A stretch of 32,987 nucleotides of DNA. Source: Asaia bogorensis (GTDB taxonomy: Bacteria; Pseudomonadota; Alphaproteobacteria; Acetobacterales; Acetobacteraceae). The stretch covers positions 1-32,987 of the forward strand of contig CAMBMS010000028.1 in assembly GCA_945868845.1 (NCBI GenBank), given 5' to 3'. Position 1 is the stretch's first letter. Each line of letters begins with the position of its first letter. The translations under genes were made by a program, and so were the position numbers. Below the pieces are notes generated by a model, which saw only the letters and a list, made by a program, of their open reading frames with translations, had not been told where the DNA came from and did not search any database. Of this stretch, positions 23,892-32,987 are shown piece by piece.

Positions 23892-25292
23892 TCACATCCC
23901 GGCCAGCTTGCGTACGGCTTGCGACGCATTGCGCTTGCCCTCGCCGGTGTAATCCTCATGAAACGCCTCGATCCACGATGGATCATAGAGATAGTTCACC
24001 ATCAATGTCGCGCTCTCGGCCACCCCCTTATCGGAGGTATCGGCTAACATGCTCACCCGTTCAACTCGCGCCCCGTTGGAGAGGTGAAAATGCGCCACCG
24101 GATCGCGTGCCCGTTCGTTGCGACCTTCCAGTAGCAGATATCGGGCGCAAAGCCGCAGCAATACTGGCTCCGCCGTCTTCGCCAGTGCCACATCCCGTTG
24201 CCAACCTCGCTGCGCCAGAATGCCCGCCAACGCTGCGGCGCCACCGGCAGGTGGTTCCCCGTGTGCAGACAGCGCCGACCGTAAATCCGTGCTCTCCTTC
24301 GCCGTAAGCAAATCCGTATGTGTCGTGCCTAGCTGCTCATCCAGCCAGCCGCGGAACCCCGGCACTGGTGACAGGGTGGCAAAATGCCGGAGATTGCGAA
24401 ACTCCGCTGACAATTCATCCACCACCCGCTTGATAAGGAAATTGCCGAAACTGATTCCCGCCAACCCGAGCTGGCAGTTGGAGATCGAGTAGAAAATCGC
24501 CGTATCAGCCTCGCCGGGGTCGAGCACCGGCGCCTCTTCATCCAGTAGGCGTTGCACGGAACTGGCGAGTCCCTTTACCAGCGCCACCTCCACGAAGATC
24601 AGCGGCTCATCGGGCATGCTCGGATGGAAAAACGCGTAGCAGCGGCGGTCTGAATCGAGCCGATTCTTTAAATCTCGCCAGGAGCGAATTTCATGCACCG
24701 CCTCATAGCCGACCAACTTTTCTAGCAGAGCCGCCGGGCTGGACCAATCGATGCGCCGCAGTTCCAGAAACCCGATATCGAACCAGCCTGCCAGCAATTC
24801 ACGGAGATCAGATTCCAGTGCGGCCAGTAATTTATCTGACTTCCTTTCAGCATTGAGGAAAGCCCGCAACTGCACCAGAAACGGCATTCCATCGGGAATG
24901 GAGGTGAATTGCGTGAGCAGCCGCACCCGGGGGGGGGCCAACACCCGGCGTAACGCCACTTGCGCCGTGGCCCGCTCGTTGGGGTCGGTCGCGGTGCGTA
25001 GCAATTCCATAGCCCGTGCGACCGCATCTGCATCAGAATCGAAGCTGGATAGGATTCGTAAAAATTCGAGTCGATTTGGGTCGTTCAGGCTCAGATAGGT
25101 CTGCGCCAGTTTTGCCGCCCGGTTGCGCGCGCTGGCTTCCCCGCCACGCGCCGCTAGGCAGGCGCGCATCTGCGCGACGACGGAATCGTCTTCTCCCTTC
25201 GCCACCCCGGCCGCCATCTCTCGCCAGGCTTTCCTGATGCGGCGAATGGCACGATCGAATAGTCCGGTTACGGCAGCGTCCTGTGTTGGCAT
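23892..25292 (-). CDS. Malonyl-CoA decarboxylase
   Basis: 466 residues. Converts malonyl-CoA to acetyl-CoA and CO2. N-terminal helical domain (residues about 1-190) is followed by the acetyltransferase-like catalytic domain. Conserved stretches: FFHPSMPDEPLIFVEVAL, FYSISNCQLGLAGISFG (catalytic serine region), FATLSPVPGFRGWL, and the histidine segment AHFHLSNGARVERVSMLAD followed by MVNYLYD. Length and both domains are complete. No malonyl-CoA synthetase (MatB) or malonate transporter is adjacent; instead the gene is first in a two-gene operon with the AceE-like E1. The decarboxylase may recycle malonyl-CoA or release acetyl-CoA from it. Ribosome binding at the ATG is weak. Family identification is firm. 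Confidence 0.94.
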   Translation of the reverse strand: MPTQDAAVTGLFDRAIRRIRKAWREMAAGVAKGEDDSVVAQMRACLAARGGEASARNRAAKLAQTYLSLNDPNRLEFLRILSSFDSDADAVARAMELLRTATDPNERATAQVALRRVLAPPRVRLLTQFTSIPDGMPFLVQLRAFLNAERKSDKLLAALESDLRELLAGWFDIGFLELRRIDWSSPAALLEKLVGYEAVHEIRSWRDLKNRLDSDRRCYAFFHPSMPDEPLIFVEVALVKGLASSVQRLLDEEAPVLDPGEADTAIFYSISNCQLGLAGISFGNFLIKRVVDELSAEFRNLRHFATLSPVPGFRGWLDEQLGTTHTDLLTAKESTDLRSALSAHGEPPAGGAAALAGILAQRGWQRDVALAKTAEPVLLRLCARYLLLEGRNERARDPVAHFHLSNGARVERVSMLADTSDKGVAESATLMVNYLYDPSWIEAFHEDYTGEGKRNASQAVRKLAGM

Positions 25293-25392
25293 CTGGCTTT
25301 CATCCGGTTAACCGTCAAGACATGGAGATGCGGCGTCCTAACCCAAGACTATGGCATACGGATGTTGCTGATTTCCTCCATGGCGCATGGGA
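25293..25392. other. Leader of the decarboxylase-E1 operon
   Basis: About 100 bases between the decarboxylase start and the dehydratase relic. It probably includes the operon promoter, which I cannot place. Confidence 0.3.
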
Positions 25393-25760
25393 TCAATGCC
25401 AGAGACCCTTTGCAAACAGACCCGCGCCACCGAGTGGACCCGTCTGTCCATGCAGGTAAACTCCTGAGCAGGTGGCCTTCCACACCTGAGCTAACAGGTC
25501 CGGATTATCCCCGCCAGCACATTGCCCATTCCCGCCGTCGCCAGGCAGGGGGGCGGAGCCGTTGATCGCGACCGGCCCATCCGGCGCAGCAATGATCGTG
25601 TCCGCTCCCTTCAACACCAGCACGGCCCTGGTTCGCGCTGCAGCCATCCGCGCAGTGGCCACACGATCATCGTCCGGCACACCGAATATGCGAAAAAATT
25701 CCCTCAGATGCGGTGCCAAAACCGCGCAGCGCGATTTCCGGGGGCGTCAGCAACACCGAT
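25393..25760 (-). pseudogene. nnrD: ADP/ATP-dependent NAD(P)H-hydrate dehydratase (NnrD/YjeF C-terminal) remnant
   Basis: Three frames of the minus strand together spell the C-terminal part of the YjeF kinase-like dehydratase, which repairs hydrated NAD(P)H. One frame gives REFFRIFGVPDDDRV, RTRAVLVLKGADTIIA and PDGPVAINGSAP. A frame change then gives CLATAGMGNVLAGII (family: LATAGSGDVLAGI, where the Asp is catalytic and is Asn here). A return to the first frame gives SGVYLHGQTGPLGGAG. An in-frame TAG also follows LAGII. The N-terminal epimerase domain and the first half of the kinase fold are absent. At least two frameshifts plus truncation make it a clear pseudogene. Confidence 0.7.
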
Positions 25761-25799
25761 CCGCGGCAGGGGGGGGGCGTGCATCGCCACCCTTGCCGC

Positions 25800-26636
25800 T
25801 TAGCCCCTCCTACGGACCTTCTTATCCACCGGCTTGGCAGCCGGCGCATCCACCTTCAGCCCGCGCAAGAACTGGGCCCGCGCGCTCGCCCCGGCCATCA
25901 GGTAGTTATGATCGTTTCCGGAGAGCAAAAACTGCGCCCCCATATTGATGTAACGCGCCGCGTGCTCCTGATCATATACCCCACCCATGCCGGCGAATTT
26001 TCCGTGTTTGCGGCAGGCTGCGATCACCTTGGCATAGGCATCTACCACTTTCGGATGGCCAATCTGCCCGGCGATCCCCAGCTCGGCAGTCAAATCGGAT
26101 GTACCTATCAGCAGCACGTCCACTCCCTTCACCGCCGCGATGGCCTGGGCATTCGCCACCCCCTCCGGGCTTTCGATCATCACCACGGTGAGAATTTCCG
26201 CGTTCAGTGACTTCTGCGACTCGGCCGGTGAGGGTGGCTGATAGCCATACACGGCGGGCGAGCCGCCCCAGCTGCGATGGCCCATCGGCGGGTAATGGAA
26301 GGCATCGGAAATCCGCTTCGCCTGGTTTGCCGTATCGACGTGCGGCACCACGATGCCGAGCGCGCCATTGTCTAGCGCCCGCGTGCCCTCATCCAGCGCA
26401 TTGGCGCAGACGCGCAGGATGGGCGTAATCCCGGTGGGCAAGGCGGCGAGGCAAAGCTGCGTCGCTTCCTGGATGGAAAACGCGCTGTGCTCGCAATCGA
26501 TGAAGATCCAGTCATGCCCGGACGCCGCCGCCAGCATCGGCGTGCCGGAGGTTCGAAGGTGGGCCACGCCAAAGCCCAGGGCCAATCCCCCCGCCGCCAT
26601 CTTGCGGCGCGTATTGTTCGGATACGTGATGGTCAT
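25800..26636 (-). CDS. HpcH/HpaI aldolase family protein
   Basis: 278 residues. Class II (metal-dependent) pyruvate-type aldolase of the phosphoenolpyruvate/pyruvate superfamily, cleaving 4-hydroxy-2-oxo or related acids. Seen: FIDCEHSAFSI with H50, ILRV with the substrate arginine near 75, VPHVDTANQA, MIESPEGVAN with metal ligand E155, and IGTSDLTAELG with metal ligand D181. The frame opens 22 codons earlier, but GGGAGG eight bases before the ATG at 26636 fixes the start. The C-terminus carries a lysine/arginine-rich tail (VDKKVRRRG). It is divergent from the cupin gene with a 124-base gap. The natural substrate is unknown. Confidence 0.92.
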   Translation of the reverse strand: MTITYPNNTRRKMAAGGLALGFGVAHLRTSGTPMLAAASGHDWIFIDCEHSAFSIQEATQLCLAALPTGITPILRVCANALDEGTRALDNGALGIVVPHVDTANQAKRISDAFHYPPMGHRSWGGSPAVYGYQPPSPAESQKSLNAEILTVVMIESPEGVANAQAIAAVKGVDVLLIGTSDLTAELGIAGQIGHPKVVDAYAKVIAACRKHGKFAGMGGVYDQEHAARYINMGAQFLLSGNDHNYLMAGASARAQFLRGLKVDAPAAKPVDKKVRRRG

Positions 26637-26726
26637 CGGAATGGCCTCCCGCCAAATTTTGGTTCGCCGCCCAGGGCAGCACGGCAAAGGCGGCGCGGTC
26701 AATCACTATGCGGCCTGGATTTGCGC

Positions 26727-26732
26727 TATACT
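26727..26732 (+). promoter_or_regulatory. Possible -10 element for the cupin-phosphatase genes
   Basis: TATACT at 26727-26732, 28 bases before the cupin ATG, is close to the sigma-70 consensus. The matching -35 is poor. GGAG seven bases before the ATG is the ribosome binding site. Confidence 0.3.
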
Positions 26733-26760
26733 CATTAGCAGATTTTGATCGGAGCCAATC

Positions 26761-27138
26761 ATGTTACCGCTTACTGCCCCCTGCGTCGCACGGCTAAAAA
26801 CGGCGGAGAAAATCTCTTTTGGCCCGCTGTCGCATTACCAGAACCTGCTCGGTGCCGGCGACACGCCAATCTTTACCGGCGTGCAAACCTGCCAGGCTGG
26901 CTACCAGACCGCACCACATTTTCATCCCTATGTGGAGAGCCTGTTCATCATCGACGGTACGATGGAAGCCTGGCTCATCGGCGACGAGGAAAATACCCAC
27001 ACGCTTCATCCTGGCGACATGATCGCGCTGCCCGCCAACGCCGTGCATGTCTTTCGCAATCCCGGCCCTGGCACGCTGCGCCTGCTCGGTATCCATGCCA
27101 GCCCCGAACGCATCGTGCATCGGCTTAGCGAAACATGA
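26761..27138 (+). CDS. Cupin domain protein
   Basis: 125 residues, one cupin barrel. First cupin motif has H53, H55 and E59 (HFHPYVESLFIIDG); second has PANAVHVFRNPG with H96, completing a 3-His/1-Glu metal site. Small single-domain cupins serve as dioxygenases, isomerases or ligand sensors, and sequence alone does not decide. The stop overlaps the start of the metallophosphoesterase by four bases (ATGA at 27135-27138), so the two are translationally coupled. Divergent to an aldolase, it could instead belong functionally with that gene. Confidence 0.9.
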   Translation: MLPLTAPCVARLKTAEKISFGPLSHYQNLLGAGDTPIFTGVQTCQAGYQTAPHFHPYVESLFIIDGTMEAWLIGDEENTHTLHPGDMIALPANAVHVFRNPGPGTLRLLGIHASPERIVHRLSET

Positions 27139-27803
27139 TCCCACCTAATACCGCCCTGCGCATCATTGGGGACGTTCATGGCGACACGCGCGCCTTCGCT
27201 TACGCCACTGCCACCGACCATTTCATTGTCCAGCTCGGCGATCTGGTGGATTATGGCCCTGATAGCGCCGGCGTGCTGCGCGTCATGTTTGCGATCGTTG
27301 AGGCCGGGCGCGGACTGTTCCTCCTCGGCAACCACGACCACAAGCTCGCCCGAGCCCTGTCCGGCCAGAATGTCCATCTGACCGAGGACCAGCACGCCAC
27401 TATCGCCCAACTCGACGGCGAATTGCGGGCGCGGGCGTTGGAAAAAATCGCCAGTGCCCCCGCCTGGCTGCGTGCCGGCGACAAGCTCTTCGTTCATGGC
27501 GGTTTCCATACCGCGATGCTAGATCAGACCCCGCCGACGACCTTGGGCCGCGCCAATGGCATCCTCGCGCGCGCCTTGTTCGGCCAACCGACCGGGCGCA
27601 TGCAGTCCGACGGCTACCCCGAACGCAGCCTCGCCTGGATCGCGCGTATCCCGAGCGACCTCACCGTCTATTGCGGCCATGACCGCCGCAGCACCGATGG
27701 CCGACCCGCTCGCTTCACCAATAAAGAGGGTGGCGCCGCGATATTCCTTGATACCGGGGCCGGCAAGGGTGGGCATCTCTCCTGGATCGATATTCCTGCA
27801 TAG
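27135..27803 (+). CDS. Metallophosphoesterase, PPP-like
   Basis: 222 residues. Calcineurin-like phosphoesterase with a two-metal centre: GDVHGD (D13, H15), GDLVDYGPDS (D36), GNHDHK (N66, H67), then VHGGFH and YCGHDRR. The layout matches bacterial PrpA/ApaH-like protein phosphatases and dinucleotide hydrolases, although the usual GDxVDRG has Tyr for Arg. Likely cytoplasmic; no signal peptide. Translationally coupled to the cupin upstream and followed after 36 bases by the SixA phosphatase, making a small phosphatase cluster. The substrate (phosphoprotein, Ap4A or other nucleotide) is not determined. Confidence 0.92.
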   Translation: MIPPNTALRIIGDVHGDTRAFAYATATDHFIVQLGDLVDYGPDSAGVLRVMFAIVEAGRGLFLLGNHDHKLARALSGQNVHLTEDQHATIAQLDGELRARALEKIASAPAWLRAGDKLFVHGGFHTAMLDQTPPTTLGRANGILARALFGQPTGRMQSDGYPERSLAWIARIPSDLTVYCGHDRRSTDGRPARFTNKEGGAAIFLDTGAGKGGHLSWIDIPA

Positions 27804-27839
27804 CCGGCGGGCGCGGCGCGTAGTACAATAGGCTTCGTT

Positions 27840-28370
27840 ATGCATCAGCTATTGCTTCTCCGGCACGCAAAATCTGCCCAGGGCGATGCGAGTTTGGCGG
27901 ATCATGCGCGTACCCTCAACGCATGCGGCCGGGAAGCGGCCGCGGCGATCGGTGCGGCGTTGCGCGGGCTCGGCCTGGCACCGAATATCGTGCTTGTTTC
28001 CTCCGCGCTACGCGCGCGCCAGACCCTGGCCGCCTTGGAACCCTGGGACGACGCCCCGCTGATCGAGGTGCTGGATCCCCTTTACTTGGCTCCTGTGCCA
28101 CGGCTGTTGTCCATCCTGCAATCAGTCGCGGAGACCGCACGCAGTGTTTTGGTCATCGGCCACAACCCCGGACTGCAAGACCTCGCCATCTTCCTGGCCG
28201 GTGAGCAGGCCGTGCTGGGCGAGGATCCGCCCGCGCGCGCCTTGGCGGAAGGATTTCCCACCGCAACCTTGGCCGAATTCGCCATCCCCGGAGCATGGCA
28301 CACACTGCAACCCAGTTGTGCCCGCCTGCTTCGCCTGCTGCGCCCGCGCGACCTGCCCGGGCGGCTATGA
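27840..28370 (+). CDS. sixA: SixA-type phosphohistidine phosphatase (histidine phosphatase superfamily)
   Basis: 176 residues. LLLLRHAKS places R8 and the phospho-accepting H9 at the N-terminus; SSALRARQT is the second phosphate-binding arginine region; IGHNPGL contains H108. Short SixA proteins remove phosphate from histidine on phosphotransfer proteins such as ArcB or the PTS-Ntr chain. The gene is 36 bases after the metallophosphoesterase. Its TGA overlaps an ATG (ATGA at 28367-28370) that begins a broken CHAD gene, a frequent neighbour of SixA. The symbol reflects family resemblance; E. coli-type function is not proven. Confidence 0.88.
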   Translation: MHQLLLLRHAKSAQGDASLADHARTLNACGREAAAAIGAALRGLGLAPNIVLVSSALRARQTLAALEPWDDAPLIEVLDPLYLAPVPRLLSILQSVAETARSVLVIGHNPGLQDLAIFLAGEQAVLGEDPPARALAEGFPTATLAEFAIPGAWHTLQPSCARLLRLLRPRDLPGRL

Positions 28371-28830
28371 CTGGCCCGGCGCCGGCATTGCCCCTCACGT
28401 TGTCCCTGGTGATACCCGTGGGTTTGAATGTTGGCGAGGCCTTTATGCACATCCCGGAATATCGGGGCGCGCAAATGGCCGAATACGCCGCGCATCGATG
28501 ATTGTGGTGCGGATCCCGCGCTAGTGGATCGGACCAGGGTTGCGCTGGGCCGACTGTGCGCGGCCCTGATGGTCTTCCGCGCCGCCACGGAGACGCCGGT
28601 GATGCTGGAATTGGCGGGCGATTTGCACGCGTTCGGGCATGTGCTGGGCCTAGTGTGGGTATGGGATGTGTTCCTGGACGAAACCTGGGCCCGCATCGCC
28701 CAAGCCTTTTCCGGTGAAAAGGCGATTCAGGCCGCGCTACCGGCCGCGCTGTGCGGGCGGGAGCGGTATCGTGCGTGCTGGGGCGCACCGCTGCCGAGGC
28801 CGCCGCGTAACGCGACATCCATGTTGCGAG
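28367..28830 (+). pseudogene. CHAD-domain protein, frameshifted
   Basis: The ATG overlapping the sixA stop opens a frame reading LSLVIPVGLNVGEAFMHI and ending at TGA near 28499 after MAEYAAHR. The homology then continues one frame over: ADPALVDRTRVALGRL, CAALMVFRAATETP, GHVLGLVWVWDVFLDETW, resembling the CHAD pattern VHQMRVALRRLRAAL, then LGxARDWDVFLDE. CHAD domains are histidine- and basic-rich helical modules that bind polyphosphate. Here the key His/Arg positions are eroded (VDRTRVALGR). From about 28800 no further homology is seen, up to the gltA start. A frameshift near 28470-28500 plus lost residues mark a dead gene. Confidence 0.6.
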
Positions 28831-28981
28831 CGCGAAGGTTGCGTTCCGCGCCGCGCCGCCATAGTTTGCAGTATGCCGCGGAAGCCAACTTGGGCAATGA
28901 GCCCCGGGTTAGGCGGCGGCCGAAGGTCAACGCGACGCCCCATGCGAATGGGGGCGCCGCCTCCAGCATGAGGGCACGCGC

Positions 28982-30289
28982 ATGAGCGGCACGGCGAACC
29001 GGTCCGTCACGATGATCTTGGATGGGACGAACAAATCATCCAAACTGCCCCTGCTCGAAGGCACCGCCGGCGCCCCGGTGGCCGATATCCGCAAGATTTA
29101 TAACGATCTCGGCATCTTCACCTACGATCCCGGCTACGGCGCCACGGCATCCTGCGAAAGCAAGATAACCTACATCGATGGCGATGTCGGTGTACTGATG
29201 TATCGCGGCTACCCAATCGAACAGCTGGCCGAAAAATCCTCCTTTCTGGAAGTCTGTTACCTTTTGCTGAATGGCGAATTGCCGAACGCGACGGAGAAAG
29301 TGAATTTCGAGAGTGGAGTAATGCGCCACACCATGCTGCACGAACAATTGCGCAGCTTCTATAATGGTTTCCGTCGCGACGCTCATCCGATGGCGGTGAT
29401 GTGCGGTGTCGTCGGCGCGATGTCGGCCTTCTACCATGACAGCCTGGACATCACGAACGTGGAACACCGCCGCATCAGCGCTTTCCGCCTAATTGCCAAG
29501 ATGCCGACGATCGCGGCCTGGGCCTATAAATATAATGTCGGCCAGCCCTTCATGTATCCGCAGAACCATCTTAGCTACGCTGAAAATTTCCTCTATATGT
29601 TTAACGCGGTGCCGTCCGAGCCGTATAAGAACAATCCGGTACTCTCAAAGGCGATGGATCTGATCATGATCCTGCATGCCGATCATGAGCAGAACGCGTC
29701 GACCTCCACCGTGCGGCTCGCCGGCTCCTCCGGCGCCAATCCGTTCGCCTGCATTTCCGCCGGCATCGCCTCGCTTTGGGGTCCCTCGCATGGCGGTGCC
29801 AACGAGGCGGTGCTAAACATGTTGACCGAGATTGGTAGCGTGAAGAATATTCCGGACTTCCTGTCCGACGTGAAGGACAAGGGCAACCACACGAAGCTGA
29901 TGGGCTTTGGCCACCGCGTCTACAAGAATTATGACCCGCGCGCGAAAATCATCCAGCAGGCCTGCCACGACGTGCTGCGCGAGCTGGGTATCAAGGACGA
30001 CCCGCTATTGGATCTGGCGATCGAGCTGGAGAAGATCGCGCTGAGCGACAGATATTTCGTTGATCGCAAATTGTATCCGAACGTTGATTTCTATTCGGGC
30101 CTTATCCTGAAGGCGATGGGCTTCCCCACTTCGATGTTTACCGCGCTGTTTGCGGTGTCGCGTACGGTCGGCTGGATCACGCAATGGCAGGAAATGGTGG
30201 AAGATCCGGAACAGCGTATCGGGCGCCCCCGCCAGATCTATACCGGCCCGGCAGCGCGCGATTATATTCCTCTCGAAAAACGCATCTGA
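28982..30289 (+). CDS. gltA: Citrate synthase
   Basis: 435 residues. Condenses acetyl-CoA with oxaloacetate at the entry of the TCA cycle. Type II hexameric form typical of Gram-negative bacteria, with the N-terminal beta region ([22 protein letters not shown], given here only as its position, 46-67). Catalytic residues are H270 ([12 protein letters not shown]), H311 ([13 protein letters not shown]) and D369 (NVDFYSG). C-terminus ends in PLEKRI. GAGGG seven bases before the ATG supports the start. The gene follows decayed CHAD sequence, so its promoter probably lies inside that region. It is the natural sink for acetyl-CoA from the pathways encoded nearby. Confidence 0.97.
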   Translation: MSGTANRSVTMILDGTNKSSKLPLLEGTAGAPVADIRKIYNDLGIFTYDPGYGATASCESKITYIDGDVGVLMYRGYPIEQLAEKSSFLEVCYLLLNGELPNATEKVNFESGVMRHTMLHEQLRSFYNGFRRDAHPMAVMCGVVGAMSAFYHDSLDITNVEHRRISAFRLIAKMPTIAAWAYKYNVGQPFMYPQNHLSYAENFLYMFNAVPSEPYKNNPVLSKAMDLIMILHADHEQNASTSTVRLAGSSGANPFACISAGIASLWGPSHGGANEAVLNMLTEIGSVKNIPDFLSDVKDKGNHTKLMGFGHRVYKNYDPRAKIIQQACHDVLRELGIKDDPLLDLAIELEKIALSDRYFVDRKLYPNVDFYSGLILKAMGFPTSMFTALFAVSRTVGWITQWQEMVEDPEQRIGRPRQIYTGPAARDYIPLEKRI

Positions 30290-30823
30290 ACGCATTAGAA
30301 TAACATCAAAAATGGCGTACCAAGCATTTTCCTCTTATTCTATTTTTTGTGATGGCGACTACCATTTCGCGGCCATCGGAACTGTAGGAAAGTGCCAGAA
30401 ATGGGTGAAGGGGCTGGTAACAATGCTCATATTTGAATAAAAACCCTTATTTATTATAGATAAAATATTATACTAAATTAACACCACGAACGTGTCCTAT
30501 CTTGCTGAATTGGCACGATTGGAATGCCTGTTGTGGGGTGGCGTCAAATTTAATCATGAATTTAAATCATGCGGGTGTATTTCATTAGATTTGTACGTTA
30601 TCCCGTATTCGCGCTCCTTCGCCGGGGTAAAGGCGTCCCGTACGATGCGGACTGGAGTTGCAAAGCACCGAAACAATTAGGATGAAGTCCGTAAGCTCGC
30701 TGAGCTGTCGCACGATACCCAAGTCCGGTTGTGCCCGTGAACTTGGTCGCAGCGCGCCCCGGGACCGCCCCCATGCAAGCTTCGGACGTGACGTCTGGCT
30801 ACGCGGTCACCCCAGCGAACTAA
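30290..30823. other. Gap after gltA without a supported gene
   Basis: About 530 bases. 30300-30500 is AT-rich; the remainder is mixed. Short frames occur on both strands, but none resembles a protein family, and no strong terminator hairpin is visible after gltA. Confidence 0.4.
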
Positions 30824-31336
30824 CTGGCTTCCTCTCAGCCGTTTCTGAGACTAGCCGATAGAAACCGTCTGGGCACGCTACCCGGTGATCTCTGGCTGAA
30901 TTTCGATGAAACGCACAATAAAACCTTCGTCGATATCCCGGCCGCCGAAGCCTGCGGCTCCCTGCCTAACCTGCTGGATACGGGGTCCCGTTTCGCGCTC
31001 AGCTCCCAGTCGCGGATGGTGGTCTATCCTACCCCCTGGCTGCTGGCTCCGGTCATTCCCAATGACGATACGCTGCGCTGACGCATGACAGGAGTGCTGG
31101 GTCGCGCCCCCGCCGGTACATTTACCCTTCCTGTGCGTGACATGCGCGTTCTGTAAGGCCAGGAAGCCCGCCATTATGAAGGTTTCGCCTCCTCCAGGGT
31201 GCCGCGTCCGTACGAATATTACGTGTCCATGAGCGCTTTGAGCACAGCGAACGGCAAGGAGAACCACGCCCTGCACGCGTTGCTCTCCCACGCCTCGACG
31301 ACGGCCAATTTCCTTAGCCCGGTGGAGGTTGGCTGA
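30824..31336 (+). pseudogene. Conserved-looking protein broken by two in-frame stops
   Basis: One continuous frame from after TAA 30821-30823 to TGA 31334-31336, interrupted by TGA at 31079-31081 and TAA at 31154-31156. The text is protein-like throughout: DRNRLGTLPGDLWLNFDE, FVDIPAAEACGSLPNLL, SRMVVYPTPWLLAPVIP, then GRAPAGTFTLPVRDMRVL, RHYEGFASSRVPRPYEYYV, and HASTTANFLSPVEVG. The two stops are the only interruptions, and reading continues normally after each. I do not recognise the family. No start codon is apparent, so the 5' end may also be lost. The minus-strand frame over the same bases is low-complexity and less convincing. Confidence 0.5.
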
Positions 31337-31544
31337 GCAGAGGATCAGAATTACCGGCCAAGCGGAAGAGATCAGTGTTGAAGAGAATGAAGTGGCTCGC
31401 CGTGCACACCTAGCGTGGCATCCTGATCTGGAGTCCTTCGTGCGGTCGCCGGATTGCGCACTCGTTCGCGTTACGGTCAGGGAGTATCAAGTCGTCGGTG
31501 CAATTGATGACGTCAAATGGTGGCGCATTGACGATCTAGTGTAG
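31329..31544 (+). pseudogene. C-terminal fragment of a possible pyridoxamine-phosphate-oxidase-like protein
   Basis: 71-codon frame with no ATG; it opens at a TTG and overlaps the end of the preceding relic in another frame. The text EQRIRITGQAEEISVEEN, then HPDLESFVRSPDCALVRVTV and WWRIDDLV, resembles the second half of flavin-binding split-barrel proteins of the pyridoxamine phosphate oxidase/HugZ group. The first half, with the flavin site, is missing. Resemblance is moderate and it could be another beta-barrel family. Confidence 0.3.
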
Positions 31545-31615
31545 TGCTGTCCCCCCCAAATTGGCCACCCGTGCCAATTGCGAATTGACCAGTGTTTGTC
31601 GAGTGGCGGCGGTGG
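31545..31615. repeat. Possible insertion-sequence end with short direct repeats
   Basis: A run of seven C is followed by AAATTGGCCACCC. AATTGGCCA (31559-31567) recurs as AATTGACCA (31583-31591), with CCAATTG between. Spaced copies of such a motif resemble the multiple terminal repeats of IS21-like elements. No transposase is in view and the other end is not identified, so this is a tentative reading. Confidence 0.22.
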
Positions 31616-32891
<1,276 letters not shown>

Positions 32892-32987
32892 CAAGCGTTC
32901 CTCGATCTTGATCTGGGATTTATTCACATCTGTCGCGTGTGGTTTCGGGGATAGTTATTTTAAACGGCTTTTTTCACTAAACGGCAT
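32892..32987. other. Right-edge sequence upstream of the dehalogenase
   Basis: Non-coding as far as it can be seen. AACGGC occurs twice within 25 bases near the edge. It probably includes the dehalogenase promoter. Confidence 0.3.

Noticed and set aside
28428-28985. A single intact 185-codon gene between sixA and gltA
   Set aside because: The CHAD similarity begins in a different frame at 28367, and the later part of this frame is basic low-complexity text running into gltA; it is better read as a frameshifted pseudogene.

Overview
The window is GC-rich chromosomal DNA, probably from an alphaproteobacterium of Acetobacteraceae/Rhodospirillales type. That placement rests on the style of the housekeeping proteins (GltA, GltX, RsmA) and on the gene families present; no rRNA or other phylogenetic marker is in the window. 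I recognise no rRNA, tRNA, CRISPR array or complete mobile element.

Layout. 1-199 holds the decayed end of an amidohydrolase. 343-7159 (minus) is a six-gene operon: an acyl-CoA ligase followed by a complete Liv-type ABC importer (livG-livH-livM-livK-livF). 7855-12323 carries an aldo/keto reductase, rsmA, an SDR oxidoreductase and gltX. 12681-13061 is a single-domain rhodanese. 13433-20644 is an acyl-CoA catabolic locus: a 3-hydroxyacyl-CoA dehydrogenase (minus) divergent from a plus-strand run of APH-type kinase, acyl-CoA dehydrogenase, SDR, thiolase and acyl-CoA ligase. An IS3 transposase scrap lies between the SDR and the thiolase. 20645-21470 is an AT-rich gap. 21471-25292 (minus) pairs malonyl-CoA decarboxylase with an AceE-like E1 enzyme. 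25800-28370 holds an HpcH/HpaI aldolase, a cupin, a metallophosphoesterase and a SixA phosphatase; 28982-30289 is gltA. The right end is mostly decayed sequence plus one intact haloalkane-dehalogenase-like hydrolase.

Function. Most intact metabolic genes handle organic acids and CoA thioesters: uptake and activation, CoA-thioester breakdown to acetyl-CoA, malonyl-CoA decarboxylation and citrate synthase. The most interesting module is kinase + acyl-CoA dehydrogenase + SDR + ligase. It has the same parts as the LvaA/C/D/E route for levulinate and 4-hydroxy acids, in which a 4-hydroxyacyl-CoA is phosphorylated and the phosphate is then eliminated.

Genome state. Six or more pseudogene remnants are visible (amidohydrolase, small membrane protein, NAD(P)HX dehydratase, CHAD protein, a conserved-looking protein with two in-frame stops, truncated dehalogenase), plus an IS3 scrap and a short deletion in the phosphate-binding loop of one ligase. 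This suggests continuing gene loss around an intact core.
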